Source: Elephas maximus indicus
Taxonomy: Eukaryota > Chordata > Mammalia > Proboscidea > Elephantidae
Assembly: GCF_024166365.1 (NCBI RefSeq)
Contig: NC_064822.1
Span: forward strand, 105,024,823 to 105,088,822
Length of the DNA: 64,000 nt
Direction of reading: 5' to 3'
Below are positions 1-11,200 of this stretch, piece by piece. The notes beneath the pieces were generated by a model that did no database searches, had not been told where the DNA came from, and was given only the letters and a program-made list of their open reading frames with translations. Each line of letters starts with the position of its first letter. Position 1 is the stretch's first letter. Position numbers and translations under genes: made by a program.

Positions 1-788
1 TTTACTTTTAAAAAAATTCAGTGTATAGACAATTATTGGTAAATACATGGATCCATTGTCCCTCAGGGGTCCATGGCCCATAGATTAGCAATCACTTATC
101 TAGACTAAGAGAATAAGGAATTTGGGTATCAGAGAATTTTTTGGACTTTAAGAGGTTTTCTGAATATGGAAGAATGGGAGAGTAGAGAAAAGGAAAGAGA
201 AAATAAGCACTACTAGGATTACAAATTGGACCTCTTTAATGTTTTGAGTGACACAATTAAAGATTGGGGTTATTTTCTAATTATTTTTTGTTGTTGAGCC
301 TTGTATTCCTGAATGGGATACAATGGCAAAACTGGATGATGTAGGGCCCTAGGATGTATTTGAGTTACACTTGATATATGAATGCTAGAACCATGCCTAT
401 ACATTTTGAAAGGTTATCCTACTGAGCTCTGCTAAGGCAAATTGGGTGAGTTCTTATCTAAAGAGTAAAGTTTTTCCTAGTGTTAGTTCACAGTAGGAAA
501 ATATGGGTTCTCAGCAAGGAAGTGAAAAAGATGAGGGTAGGTGTTAGGTAGAAGGAGCGAGGAAGTGAGACCTTCCATATCTGCTGACCTAGACCAATAG
601 TTCCTAACTCATGGGCTATGGTTCCTGAGGAGCAATAGATTGTTTTCAGAGTCCAACAATTAAAGTGCATACCAAAAATTGTTTACTGAGTAAATAAAAA
701 GTAAAATTATAGTACTATTAAATAGGAATCCTTGAAACTTTTAACATTAAAAGTGAATCTTAATAGTACAGGAGTTTTTTTAAAAGAC
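1..788. other. AT-rich non-coding sequence
   Basis: I recognise neither a gene nor a repeat family here. The longest open frames are short and unsupported. Confidence 0.5.
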
Positions 789-885
789 GTGTTGTTAGTT
801 GCTGTTGAGTCAGCTCCAAATCATGTTAACCTTATATATAACAGAACAAAACATTGCCTGGTCCTGGCTATAATGGAATAACAGG
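789..885 (-). repeat. AfroSINE/RTE tail fragment
   Basis: It resembles the shared tail seen at 12,205 (tgttgttagttgctgttgag, then acagaacaaaacattgcctg), but is heavily mutated. The orientation is antisense. Confidence 0.65.
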
Positions 886-1289
886 GACCAGATATACCTT
901 TCCACCTTAAACAACTAATGAACCAAAAAAAAATATATGAAATAATGATTTTCAGACATTGGACAATAGGCAGTGATGGTCAGTGATCCTTGACTGAAGG
1001 GAAACAGTGAGGTGAGAGCTACTATTGCCCCAGCTTACTGCCTGGAGAGAGTGTCTAGGCTGTAGCATAAGGAAGTGGAACTCAAACAGAGCTCAGTAGC
1101 CTTGCTGAGTTGAGGAGACAGAGATCGGAGTTCAGGGAAGCCAAGGTGACTAGAATTTGCAGAGTAGAATGAGAAAATAACAGAAATTGTGCAGAAGGAA
1201 AGCTCCAAAGCTCTGAAGAGGGGTCCTCTCAAATCTCTGTGCATGTATCTGAGGAAACTACCAAGGCTGGAGGAGGAACCACTGGAAAG

Positions 1290-2810
1290 GAAAAGGCAGA
1301 CAATCTTCAGAGTTCACACATGGCCAGGAAGAATGTGTGTCCACATATCTTTAACAGACTAAAACAAAAAAATGTCAACCTAGAATCTTATACCCAGCAA
1401 AAATATCTTCCAAAACTGAAGGCTAAATAAGGACTTTTTCAGTCATACCAAAGCTAAGAGAATTCATTGCCAGCAGACCAGCACTATGAGAAATGTTAAA
1501 GGAAGTCCTTCGGGCAGAAAGAAAATTATGGAGCATTGGAATAAAGTGCATTGGGAATGGTAAATATGTGGATAAATAAATTTCTTATTGTCTAAAAATA
1601 TATTGATTATTGATTGTCTAAAGCAAAAATAATAACAATGTATTATGGGATTTGTAACATATACACAGCTAAAATGTCTGACAATAGGACAAAGGCCAGG
1701 AGGAGGAAAGGGATGTACACTGTTGTAAGGGTCTTATGTTATATGTGAAATGATACAATAATATTTGAAAACAGACTGTGATAAATTAAAGATTTATATT
1801 GTAAATCCTAGAGAAAGCATTAAAAATAACAAAACAGAGTGGTATAGCTAATACATCAAGAGTGGAGATAAAATGGAATCATTAAAAACCCAATTAATCC
1901 AAAAGAAGCCAGAAAAAGAGGAAGAAAGCAATTAAAGAACAGGTGGGACAAATATAAACATAGAGCAAGATGGTAGATTTAAACCCAACAAAATTGATAA
2001 TCACATCAAACATAAATGATCTAAACCCTCCAAACAAAAGGCAGAGATTGTCAGATTGTATAAAAAGCAAGACCTAACTATATGGTGTCTACTAAAGACT
2101 CAATTTAAATATAAAGACATTGAAAGGTTAAAAGTAAAAGAATGGAAAAGATTTGCTACACAAATACTAATCAAAAGAAAGATGGAGTGACTGTATCAGT
2201 ATCAGACAACAGAGAATTAAGAATAAGGAATATAACCAAGGATAAAAGGGTTATTTCATGATTAAAGGCCATTTTTTCAAGAGTACGTAACAATCTTATA
2301 TGTGTATACCTAATTACAGAGCTTCAAAGTATACGGAACACAACTTATAAAACTGAAAGTAGACAAGTCCATCATTGTAGTTTGAGATTTCTACACCTTT
2401 CTCAATACTTGAGAGAACAGATAGTCAGAAAATCACATAGAAGACTTGAACAACACTGTCAACCAACTAGACCTAACTGATATTTATGAAACATGTCACC
2501 CACCAATAGCAGAATATGTTGTTTTCAATTACATATTGAATATTTACCAAGAAAGACCATATTTTAGACAAAAAAAAGTAAGTTTTAATAAATTTTAAAT
2601 GACTGAAATCAATGTATGTTCTCTGATCACAATGGAATTAAACTAGAAACCAAAAAGAAAGATGGCTAGAAAATCCTCAAATATTTGTAAATTAAGTAAC
2701 ACATTTCTAAATAACCTACAAGAAAAAGAAAAATCATAAACGAAATTAAAAACTATTTTGAACTAAATAAAAATGAAAACACAACATATCAAAATTTGTA
2801 GGATGCAACT
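1290..2810 (+). mobile_element. Old L1 (ORF1/ORF2 endonuclease part), degenerate
   Basis: The sequence follows old mammalian L1/HAL1 order and wording, including tatacccagcaaaaatatct and later gcagagattgtcagattgta. Many stops and indels disrupt it. It continues at 4,892 after an insertion of a younger L1. Confidence 0.75.
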
Positions 2811-4891
2811 TTGGTGAGTGGCGCCCGGGGTCTTAAAAGCTTGCCATCAGCCATCTGAGATGCATCAATTGGTCCCAACCCACATGGAGCAAAGGAGAAT
2901 GAAGAACACTGAAGCTACAAGAAAAATATTAGCCCAAGACATTGTGCTGAGTGAAATAAGTCAATCACAAAAGGACAAATATTATGAGACCACTACTAGA
3001 AAAACTTATGAAAAGGTATACACACAAAAAGAAACAATCTTTGATGGTCACGAGGGAGGGAAGAGGTGGAGATGGAAAAACACTAAACAGAGAACAGCTA
3101 AGTGGTAACTTTGGTGAAGGGTAAGAGAATACACAATACTGGGGAAGCCAGCACAACTTGACCAATGCAAGGTCATGGAAGCTCCACAGACACATCCAAA
3201 CTCCCTGAGGGACCAAATTACTGGGCTGTGGGCTGCGGGGACCACGGTCTTGGGGAACATGTAGCTCAACTGACATAACAGTTTATAAAGAAAATGTTCT
3301 ACATTGTACTTTGATGAGTAGCATCGGGGGTCTTAAAAGGTTGTGAGCAGACATCTAAGATATTCCACTGGTCTCACCCCTTTGCGAGCAAGGGAGAATG
3401 AAGAAAACTAAAGACACAAGGGAAAGATTAGTCGAAAAGACTAACAGACCACAACTACCACAGCCTCCATGCCATGGATTGGATTGTGTCCCCAAAAAGT
3501 ATCTGTCAACTTGACAAGGCCACGAATCCTAGTATTGTATGATTTTCTACCATTTTGTCATCTGATGTGATTTCCCTATGTGTTGTAAAACCTATCACTA
3601 TGATGTTAATGATATGGATTAGCAGCAGTTATATTGGTGAGATCTACAAGATTAGATAGTGTCTTAAGCCAATCTCTTTTAAGATATAAAAGAGGGAAGC
3701 AAGCAGAGAGGTGGGGACCTCATACCACCAAGAAAGCAGTGCCAGGAGCAAAGTTCAGCCTTTGGACCCAGGGTTCCTGCGTGGAGAAGCTCCTGGTCCA
3801 GGGGAAGATTGATGACAAAGACCTTCCTCCAGAGTTCGCAGAGAAAGCCTTCCCCTGCAGCTGACGCCCTGAATTTAGACTTCTAGCCTACTAGACTGCG
3901 AGAGAATAAACTTCTGTTTGTTAAAGCCATCTACTTGTGGTATTTCTGTTATAGCAGCACTAGATGACTAAGACACTCCACCAGACTCAGTCCAGTATAA
4001 CTAGATAGTGCCTGCCTAGCAGCACTGACTGCTCTGACTGGGCTCACAATAGAGTGTCCTGGACAGAACTGGAGAAAAAGGTAGAACAAAATTCTAACTC
4101 ACAGAAAAAGACTAGACTTACTGGCCTGACAGAGACTGGAGAAACCCTGAAAATATGGGCCCCAGACACCCTTTTAGCTCAGTAATGAAGTCACTCCTGA
4201 GGTTCACCCTTCAGCCAAAGATTAGACAGGTCCATAAAGCAAAATGAGACTAAAGGGGCACACTAGCCCAGCAGCAAGGACTAGAAAGCAGGAGGGGACA
4301 GGAGAGCTGAAAAAAAAAAAAAAGAAAATATTAGCCCTAGAGACAAAAGAGCCACATAAATCAGAGACTCCATCAGCCTGAGACCAGAAGAATTAGATGG
4401 TGCCCTGCTGCCATCAATGACCGCCCTGACAGGGAACACGGCAATGAGTCCCTGATGGAGCAGGAGAAAAGTGTGGTACAGAACTCAAATTCATGTAAAA
4501 AGACCAGACTTAATGATCTGACTGAGATTGGAGGAACCCTAGAAGACATGGCCCTCAGATGCTCTGTTAACCCAGAACTAAAACCATTCCCATAGCCAAC
4601 TCTTCAGACAAAGATTAGGCTGGACTATAAAACATAAAATAATACTCGTGAAGAGTGTGCTTCTTAGTTCAAACAGATACATGAGACTAAATGGCCAGCT
4701 CCTGTCCAGAGGCAGGATGAGACGGCAGAAAGGGACAGGAGCTGGTTGGATGGACACAGGAAACCAGAGGTGGAAAGGGAGGAGTTTGCTGTCACATTAT
4801 AGGGATTACAATTAGGATTGCACAACAATATGTGTATAAATTTTTATATGTGAAATTGAGCCGTAAACTTTCGCAAGCACAATAAAAAAAA
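2811..4891 (+). mobile_element. 5'-truncated L1 3' end (L1 of afrotherian type), carrying a solo LTR
   Basis: This is an ORF2 C-terminal-like remnant (ISQSQKDKYYETTTRKTYEK) followed by a long 3' UTR and an A-rich end at 4,880-4,892. It is bounded by an imperfect target-site duplication, aatttgtaggatgcaact at 2793-2810 and aattgtgggatgcaact at 4892-4908. It sits inside the older L1. A solo LTR (3470-3975) interrupts it. Confidence 0.8.
3470..3975 (+). mobile_element. Solo LTR, ERVL-MaLR/MLT1-like, copy 1
   Basis: The 506-bp element has TG...CA termini (tgccatgg ... agaca) and a perfect 5-bp target-site duplication, CTCCA, at 3465-3469 and 3976-3980. It contains a TATA-like gatataaaag near 3,685 and an AATAAA signal near 3,905. 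No internal viral genes are present. Two sister copies lie at 6127 and 19612. Confidence 0.8.
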
Positions 4892-5784
4892 AATTGTGGG
4901 ATGCAACTAAAGCAGTGCCTAAAGGAAAGTTTATAGCATTAAATGCTTATATTAAATAAAAAAAGAAAGATCTCAAAGCAATGATCTAAGTTTCTAATTT
5001 AAGAAACTAGAAAAGGAAGAGCAAATTAGGCATGAAATAAGCAGAGGGAAGGAAATAATAAAGATAAGAGCAAAAATCAATGAAATGGAAAACAAAGAAA
5101 TGATAGAGAAAAATCAGTAGAACCTGAAATTAGATTTTTGAGAAGATCAATACAGTTGTTAAACCTCTAGCCAGACTTATCAGGAAAAAAAGAGAGAAGA
5201 CATGTTACCAATATCAAGAGTGAAAAGAAGGAATATCACTACAGATTCTGCAGACATTAAAAGACTAAATAAAGGAATATTATGAAGAACTTTATGGCAA
5301 CAAATTGAGATGAAATTAAAACAATTCCATAAAAGATACAAACTACCAAAGCTAACTCAAGAAGAACTAGAAAACCTGAATATCTCTATATCTAGTAAAG
5401 GATTTAATTTGCAGTTGAAAACTTTCCCAAAAAGAAGACTCCACACTCAAATTCTACCAAACATTTAAGGTAAATTAAACTACACATTTAAATAAGGCAT
5501 AATACTCATTTTACACAAACTATTCCAGAAAATATAAGAGAAGGGAACATATCCCAGTTCATCCTATGAGGACAGTATTATCCTGATACCAAAACCAGAC
5601 AAAGACATTACAAGGAAAAAAACAATATGACAGACCAGTATCCTTCACGTAATAGATGTAAAAATTTTAAGCAAAATTTCAGCAAACCAATTCTAACAAC
5701 AGATAAAAAAGATAATACATCATGACCAAGTGAGTTTATCTCAGGTATACAAGATTGATTTAATATTTTAAAATCAATAATATG
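4892..5784 (+). mobile_element. Old L1 ORF2 (reverse transcriptase part), degenerate
   Basis: It continues the older L1 after the younger insertion: 'gcagtgcctaaaggaaagtt', then 'aagaaactagaaaaggaaga', then 'accaagtgagtttatctcag'. The frame is broken throughout. Confidence 0.75.
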
Positions 5785-6960
5785 AAAATTGAAAGCTCAA
5801 TTTGTATCATTAATAACAAATAGTAATGTCGGTTCTTTAGTTTTTTTCTTGTTTTTTTTTTTCCTTTTAAGTGACAGGCTTGCTTCATTCACTTTTGAGA
5901 AAATATCTGCCTAATACAATCTTTCCACCTTTCTTTCAAGTAAAAATGGTGCTCCATGAACAAAGCAGTTCAGTTTGCAATTCACACAATCCCTTTTCCT
6001 CGAGACAGTCCTTGTACTTTTATATGCTGCAGAAGTGCTTTAGGCATATTTCCCATGTTTCCACATAGAACATTAAAAAGAGGTGTACTTAGGCATTGAG
6101 ATTAATAATTTCTAATGCTTCATCTATGTTATGGATTGAATTGTGTCCCCCAAAAATGTGTGTCAAGTTGGCTAAGCCGTGATTTCCAGTACCGTGTGGT
6201 TATCCACCATTTTGTGACCTGATGTGATTATCCTGTGTTATAAATATTAATTTCTGTGTTAATGAGAGAGGATTAGAGGTAGTTATGTTAATAAGGCAGG
6301 GCTCAATCTACAGGATTAGACTGTATCTTGAGTCAATCTCTTTTGAGATATAAAAGGGAGAATCAAGCAGAGAGGAGAGGGACCTCATTACCACCAAGCA
6401 AGAAGAGTCAGGAGTGGAGTGTGTCCTTTGGACCCAGGGTCCCTGCGCTGAGAAGCTTCTAGACAAGAGGAAGATTGATAACAAGGACCTTCCCCCAGAG
6501 CCAACAGAAAGAGAAACCCTTTCCCTGGAGCTGGCACCTGGAATTCGGACATCTAGCCTCTTAGACTGTGAGAGAATAAATTTCTGTTTGTTAAAGCCAT
6601 CCATTAGGTATTTCTGTTATAGCAGCACTGGATAACTAAGACTAATATGCCTAAGTAAAACATTTGACATTCCTAAGTGAAAATGCCTTTTTTTTTTTTT
6701 TTTAAATCACGAGTTTGTGGGGGAGACGAATATAATGACCACTGGTACAATTTGGTGCCACTGCCTTGATTTATGCTAAGGTGCCACTGGTTTTACCCAC
6801 TACTGCTTTTGCACCATCAGTGCAAATGTCAACTCAGTGAAAAAGGCAAGTAAAATCTTATTATCATGAAAATAGTTCTGACCTCACGAAGCCCCTCCAA
6901 GTGCCTAGGGATCCCCAGGGGCCAGTGAACAACACTTTGAGAACTGATGATCTAATGTAT
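5785..6960 (-). mobile_element. hAT-superfamily DNA transposon fossil, split by an LTR
   Basis: On the minus strand a decayed transposase can be read. The stretch at about 6,850-6,735 gives ICTDGAKAVVGKTSGTLA, a stop, then IKAVAPNCTSGH. About 6,070-5,870 gives ADIFSKVNEASLSLK after further stops. These are characteristic hAT (Charlie/Buster-type) transposase signatures. One end, near 6,950, reads gttctcaaagtg-like on the minus strand, as in hAT termini of this group. An LTR (6127-6645) interrupts it. Confidence 0.7.
6127..6645 (+). mobile_element. Solo LTR, ERVL-MaLR/MLT1-like, copy 2
   Basis: It belongs to the same family as 3470-3975, with tgttatggattgaattgtgt at the start, gatataaaag, and gagaataaatttctgtttg near the end. 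It lies inside the hAT fossil. The target-site duplication is no longer clear. Confidence 0.75.
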
Positions 6961-7485
6961 AATTTGAGAACACATTGCAAACTGAAGGACAAAAGTTTCC
7001 AAACTGAAAGGACCGACTAAATGCCCAACAAAATGGACTAAAATAGGCCCACATCAGGCACACCATCATAAAATTATGGAATACTGGAGACAAAGAGGAT
7101 TCAGCCAACTTGCAGAGAGTAAAAATAGGTCAAACCTAAAGGAGTAGGACTCTCAACAGCAACACCAGAACCTGGAAGACCATGAGCAATGCCTTCAAAA
7201 TTGTGAGGGAAAATTAATTCCAACCTCGGATTCCATGCCCAGGAAACTATCAATTAAGAGTGAGGGTAGATATTAAATAAAGACATTTTCAGACAACTAG
7301 GGTGTCTCAGTGATTTTACCTCCCATGCATTCTTTGTCAGGAAGTGAGTGGAGGAGGTGTTCCACCAAAATAAGGGAGTAAACCAAGAAAGAAGAGACCT
7401 GGAATCAAGAACCTAGGGGAGCTGACCCAAGAGAGAAGCAAAGTGAGTCCCCAGCATGAGGGTGTAGGTTGATCCCAAGATGACC
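6961..7485 (+). mobile_element. HAL1/L1 3' fragment
   Basis: It follows HAL1-like sequence, with gactctcaacagcaacacca, then aaactatcaattaagagtga, then ggagtaaaccaagaaagaag. It continues at about 7,660 to 7,780 beyond an inserted AfroSINE. Confidence 0.65.
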
Positions 7486-7653
7486 AAACCAAAAAACAAA
7501 CCCGTTGCCATCAAGTCAATTCTGACTCATAGTGCCCCTGCCCCTATAGGAGACAGTAGAACTGCCCCATAGAGTTTCCAAGGAGGGCCTGGTGGATTCG
7601 AACTGCTGACCTTTTGCTTAGTAGCACTTAACTGGTATGCCACCAGGGTTTTC
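7485..7653 (-). repeat. AfroSINE, antisense, with target-site duplication
   Basis: It contains ccgttgccatcaagtcaatt and the tRNA-related end ggtatgccaccagggttttc in antisense. It is flanked by the 11-bp repeat cccaagatgac at 7474-7484 and 7654-7664. It is inserted in HAL1 sequence. Confidence 0.85.
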
Positions 7654-7659
7654 CCCAAG

Positions 7660-8032
7660 ATGACAGTCATGCAGTAAACCCTGGAGAGCAAGCCAGGAGC
7701 AGGGCGGACATAACCACTGGGGAGGGAGAATTCTAAGACAAAGTCAGTACTGAAGGACAGCTACCCCCACCCCTCCAGGAGGGTCTTTTCTTCCATAGCT
7801 CTTTTTGAAGGGTCCCTCTCTCTTTCTATCTTTCAAGATTGGAGGAAGTCACCCTTCCTTACACTCCAGTTGCCCACCCCCCCACGTCACCTGTGGTTCA
7901 GAGATTTTAACCTGTGCCCTCATTTCCCATCTGTTTCAGGCAAAGTCACACCCCCAGATCCCCACTAGGCTCCATCTCTCCTGGCTGTGCTTCCTTTGCT
8001 GACACAGAGGAGTCGCAGGGCAGGAGGCCCAC
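7660..8032. other. Sequence downstream of FAM186B exon 5
   Basis: It holds the end of the HAL1-like fragment to about 7,780, then unique sequence. I looked for the expected last FAM186B exon on the minus strand and did not recognise it. Confidence 0.5.
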
Positions 8033-8225
8033 CTTGGGGAATATGGTCACCATGCTGCTCAGACATTCTCGGCGCTTCTCCTCCAGGTCCTTCTGTTTTT
8101 TTGTCCAGGTCTGCAGCCTGAGGTTCTGTAGGCGGTCAATGTTTTCCAGGAAGATATAGAGGCTCTGGGCCTTGTAGGTAGCCCCAGTTATTCTCATGAC
8201 TTGTATGTGGTTGATCACTTCTTGT
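8033..8225 (-). CDS. FAM186B: FAM186B coding exon 5
   Basis: The acceptor is TAG at 8228-8226. One base completes Arg, followed by QEVINHIQVMRITGATYKAQ, and the exon ends SSMVTIFPK with donor GTGGGC. Read-through past the donor meets a stop after about 30 unrelated codons. A further exon is therefore expected but was not seen. Confidence 0.9.
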
Positions 8226-11200
8226 CTAGGAAGCGAAAAGAGATTAGTGGGTGGAAGCCAGAGGACCGTGAGTTTAGGAGACCCTGCTCTCAAACCACGG
8301 ACACCTCAGGTTCCCATTAAACTCTAGAAATCATCCTCCTTTCTTGTCACTGGGACATTCGTCCAAAAGGTGACCTGGCCCTCCCCGCCCCAAGTCTGTT
8401 AACCAGGGATGACTCTGTTTTCTGTAATTCCAGAAGCAATAAGAAAAACAGAAGTAGGTGAGAGCTGAGGAAAATAGGGAGCAGGGAAGTGGGAGGTGGT
8501 ATCAGAGGAAGAGCCCCTAGGAAGAGAAAGTAAAGGAAAATGGGGAGCACATATCAGGTGGGTTATGGACAGGGTGATAGGAAGGAATAGGGAACTGGGC
8601 TTAGAGGAAAAGCTCACTATAGGGAGGCAATCTATAAGTGCCCTACCCCCCCATACCTTCAAGGGTTGCCCAAGGCCCTGTGGCCAGGCATCCCTTGCCA
8701 GTCCCCTCCCTCAGGGAGACCTTGTCCAGGCCTCATCCTCCCTTGCCCCACTGTCTTCTCTCCTGTTGGATTTTGGCTCTGTCTACACATCGCAGTGGGT
8801 GTGGGTGGGTGCCTGGTGGGTGTGGGTGAGCCCGACCTACCGAAGCCTCTGGAAGCGTCTGTAGGTGGCGTACTTATGGCATAGGTACTGCAGCCTGAGC
8901 AAGTTCAGCTCCATGGTGGTGGTGGTAAGCTCCAAGGCCTTGTTGCGCAGGTAGTGGGGCAGCCCCAATTCAGCCTCCTTATTCAGGATCTCTAGGTTCT
9001 TCCTCTGGGCCTCCATGTCCATTCGGTACACTTTCTCCTTAGGAGATACCAAGGATGCCTGCAAAGAGGGCCTGGTCACCTTTCGGATGGATGTCCCAGT
9101 GACAGGAAAGGAGGATGATTTCTTGGGCTTTGTGCGAACTCGAGATGTCCGTGGTTTCAGGGCAGGTTCTGCTGAACTCACGGTCCTCTGGCTTCCTGGG
9201 GCAGACTGCGGGATACTAGGGGATCTGGGCAAGTATGACCTCCTGCCCTGGCGAGCAGACTGGACCCGGCTTGAAGGAGGTGCCAACGATGGCTCTGCCT
9301 TCTCCAATTCCCTCCATCGACTGGTGGGCATGAAGATCATCCTCTCTATGTCCTCCCTTGGCTTCTCTGACTCCCTCCTTGGGCTCTCTTGCTCCTTTTC
9401 TGGCTGGATGAATCTCTGCCGCTGCTCCCTCACCGTCTCCTCCATCTCCCACTGCCGCAACTTCTCCTGGTGCTCCTGCTCCTGCAGGAACCACTTCTTC
9501 TGCCGCTGCAGCCACATCTCCTCCTCCTCCAGCCACTGCTGCCTCCGCCTCTGCCAGCTGAATTCCTCCTCCCAGGGCCCCTCCTCACTCTCTGAGGACA
9601 CCTTTCTGGAGCTCTCTGGGGACTGCTGCTTCCTAAAATTGACCTTAACTTGGAGTTCTCCCTTCTCCTGGGCTTCTTCCTGGAAGAGATCCTCCTGGTC
9701 TTCATCTTTGTGATCCAGCCTTTCTTCCACCGGTCTCTCCCCTGTCTCAGGAAACTTATAATCCACCGAGGGTGGTGATGCAGGTGGGAGGCTTTCAATG
9801 TCCTTGCTGCGGTACACATCTGCAATCCTTGAATGTGTGGCCATGGTGGAAAGTGGCTGATATGCTGAAGGTGTACCATCACTGTCCCAGGCTGTAGCCA
9901 TGGGACTTGGAGAATGTGGTAAAAACAACTGTTCCTCCTTCTTGGGCTCCTGTTGAGAGACCAAGACTTTTGTTGGGAGCTCCATGACTATTTCTTTCTT
10001 TGGAAGGGTCTCTTTCTCAGGAGGACCTGGAATGTCAACAAAAGTCTTGACCAAGTCTTCTGCTTGACCTCTAGCACTCTGAGCTTTCTTCAGCTGGAAT
10101 TCTAAGGCATGCTTAATCAGAAGAAGGTCATGGTACTTTCCCCCGAGAATTTCTACCTGTTTCAGGAGGGCATCCCTCTTGTTCTCAAGGATTTTGAGAG
10201 ACTTCTGGAAGTACAGCCTCTGGCTGCTGAGCTCTTTGGTCATCTCTATTTTCATGTACCTGTACTTGGTCTCCAGGGTCCTATTCTCCTGATGTTGGAG
10301 GATCAAGGCTTTGTTGAGGTTCTCCACCACGGCAGACATATACCTGATGGCCCTGACCTCCCCCTTATTGAACATGGTGGAGTCCAGGAGCTCCTGCAGC
10401 ATGGACTTTACCTCAGAGACCCTTGAGCAAGTAGTTTGCTTGTCCTGGAGCATCTCCTCTGGGCTCAGTGGCTGAGGTTCAGGCGGAGATTTTTGCGGGC
10501 TCTTTTCCCGCCAGCCCTGCCAGAAGGTGCGTTTGGACACTGGGGGCGGGGGGGGGGGGAGGTGAAGAAAACAAAGGCAACAAGCTCCCATGGGGCCCAA
10601 GGATTATACTGATTCTCCAGACCCTGCTTGGCTAAAACTCCCATCTAACCCTCTTAGGGATTTGGGAAGAATAAGGTACTGGGGCTGTACTCAGGCCAGG
10701 GAGGTGTTATCAGGAATGCTCTCTGCCAAGCCCAGAGTGTGCCAGGGCCTACCTCTCAGACTGTGCCAGTTCCACAGAACCACAGGGTCTGGGGTGGCTG
10801 GGACTAGTCAATCCAGTTCACTTCAACTCAACATCCTCCTGATCTGCCATATTCCCCTGGAGTAGTTAATTTTCTGATCATGCCACCTTCCAGGCTCAGC
10901 ATCTATATTTGGCTCCTTATTTCCAATATCCAAACTCTGGAAGCCTACCTGACTCTTAAGAGTCCACAGGACCTGGAAAGCTTCATTTGTCTTTTCTGTT
11001 AATATTGGACTGTGTTTATAAAGAATTTATCACATTGTCCTGCAACTGTTCACATTTTTTTGTTTGTTTGTTTAATTAGTCAAGTTTTTTGTTTTTTTTT
11101 CTCCCTGATTTGGAGGGTTCTGGATTCCTCTGATAATCTGACAAAAGCAGTGTACCCTCTCCCCAGGAAAATGCACACAGAATGTGCACGCTGGGCTCAA

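Noticed and set aside
9015..9713. Plus-strand 232-codon open frame opposite FAM186B exon 4.
   Set aside because: It is the complement of a real coding exon with biased composition; it has no homology and no splice or start context.
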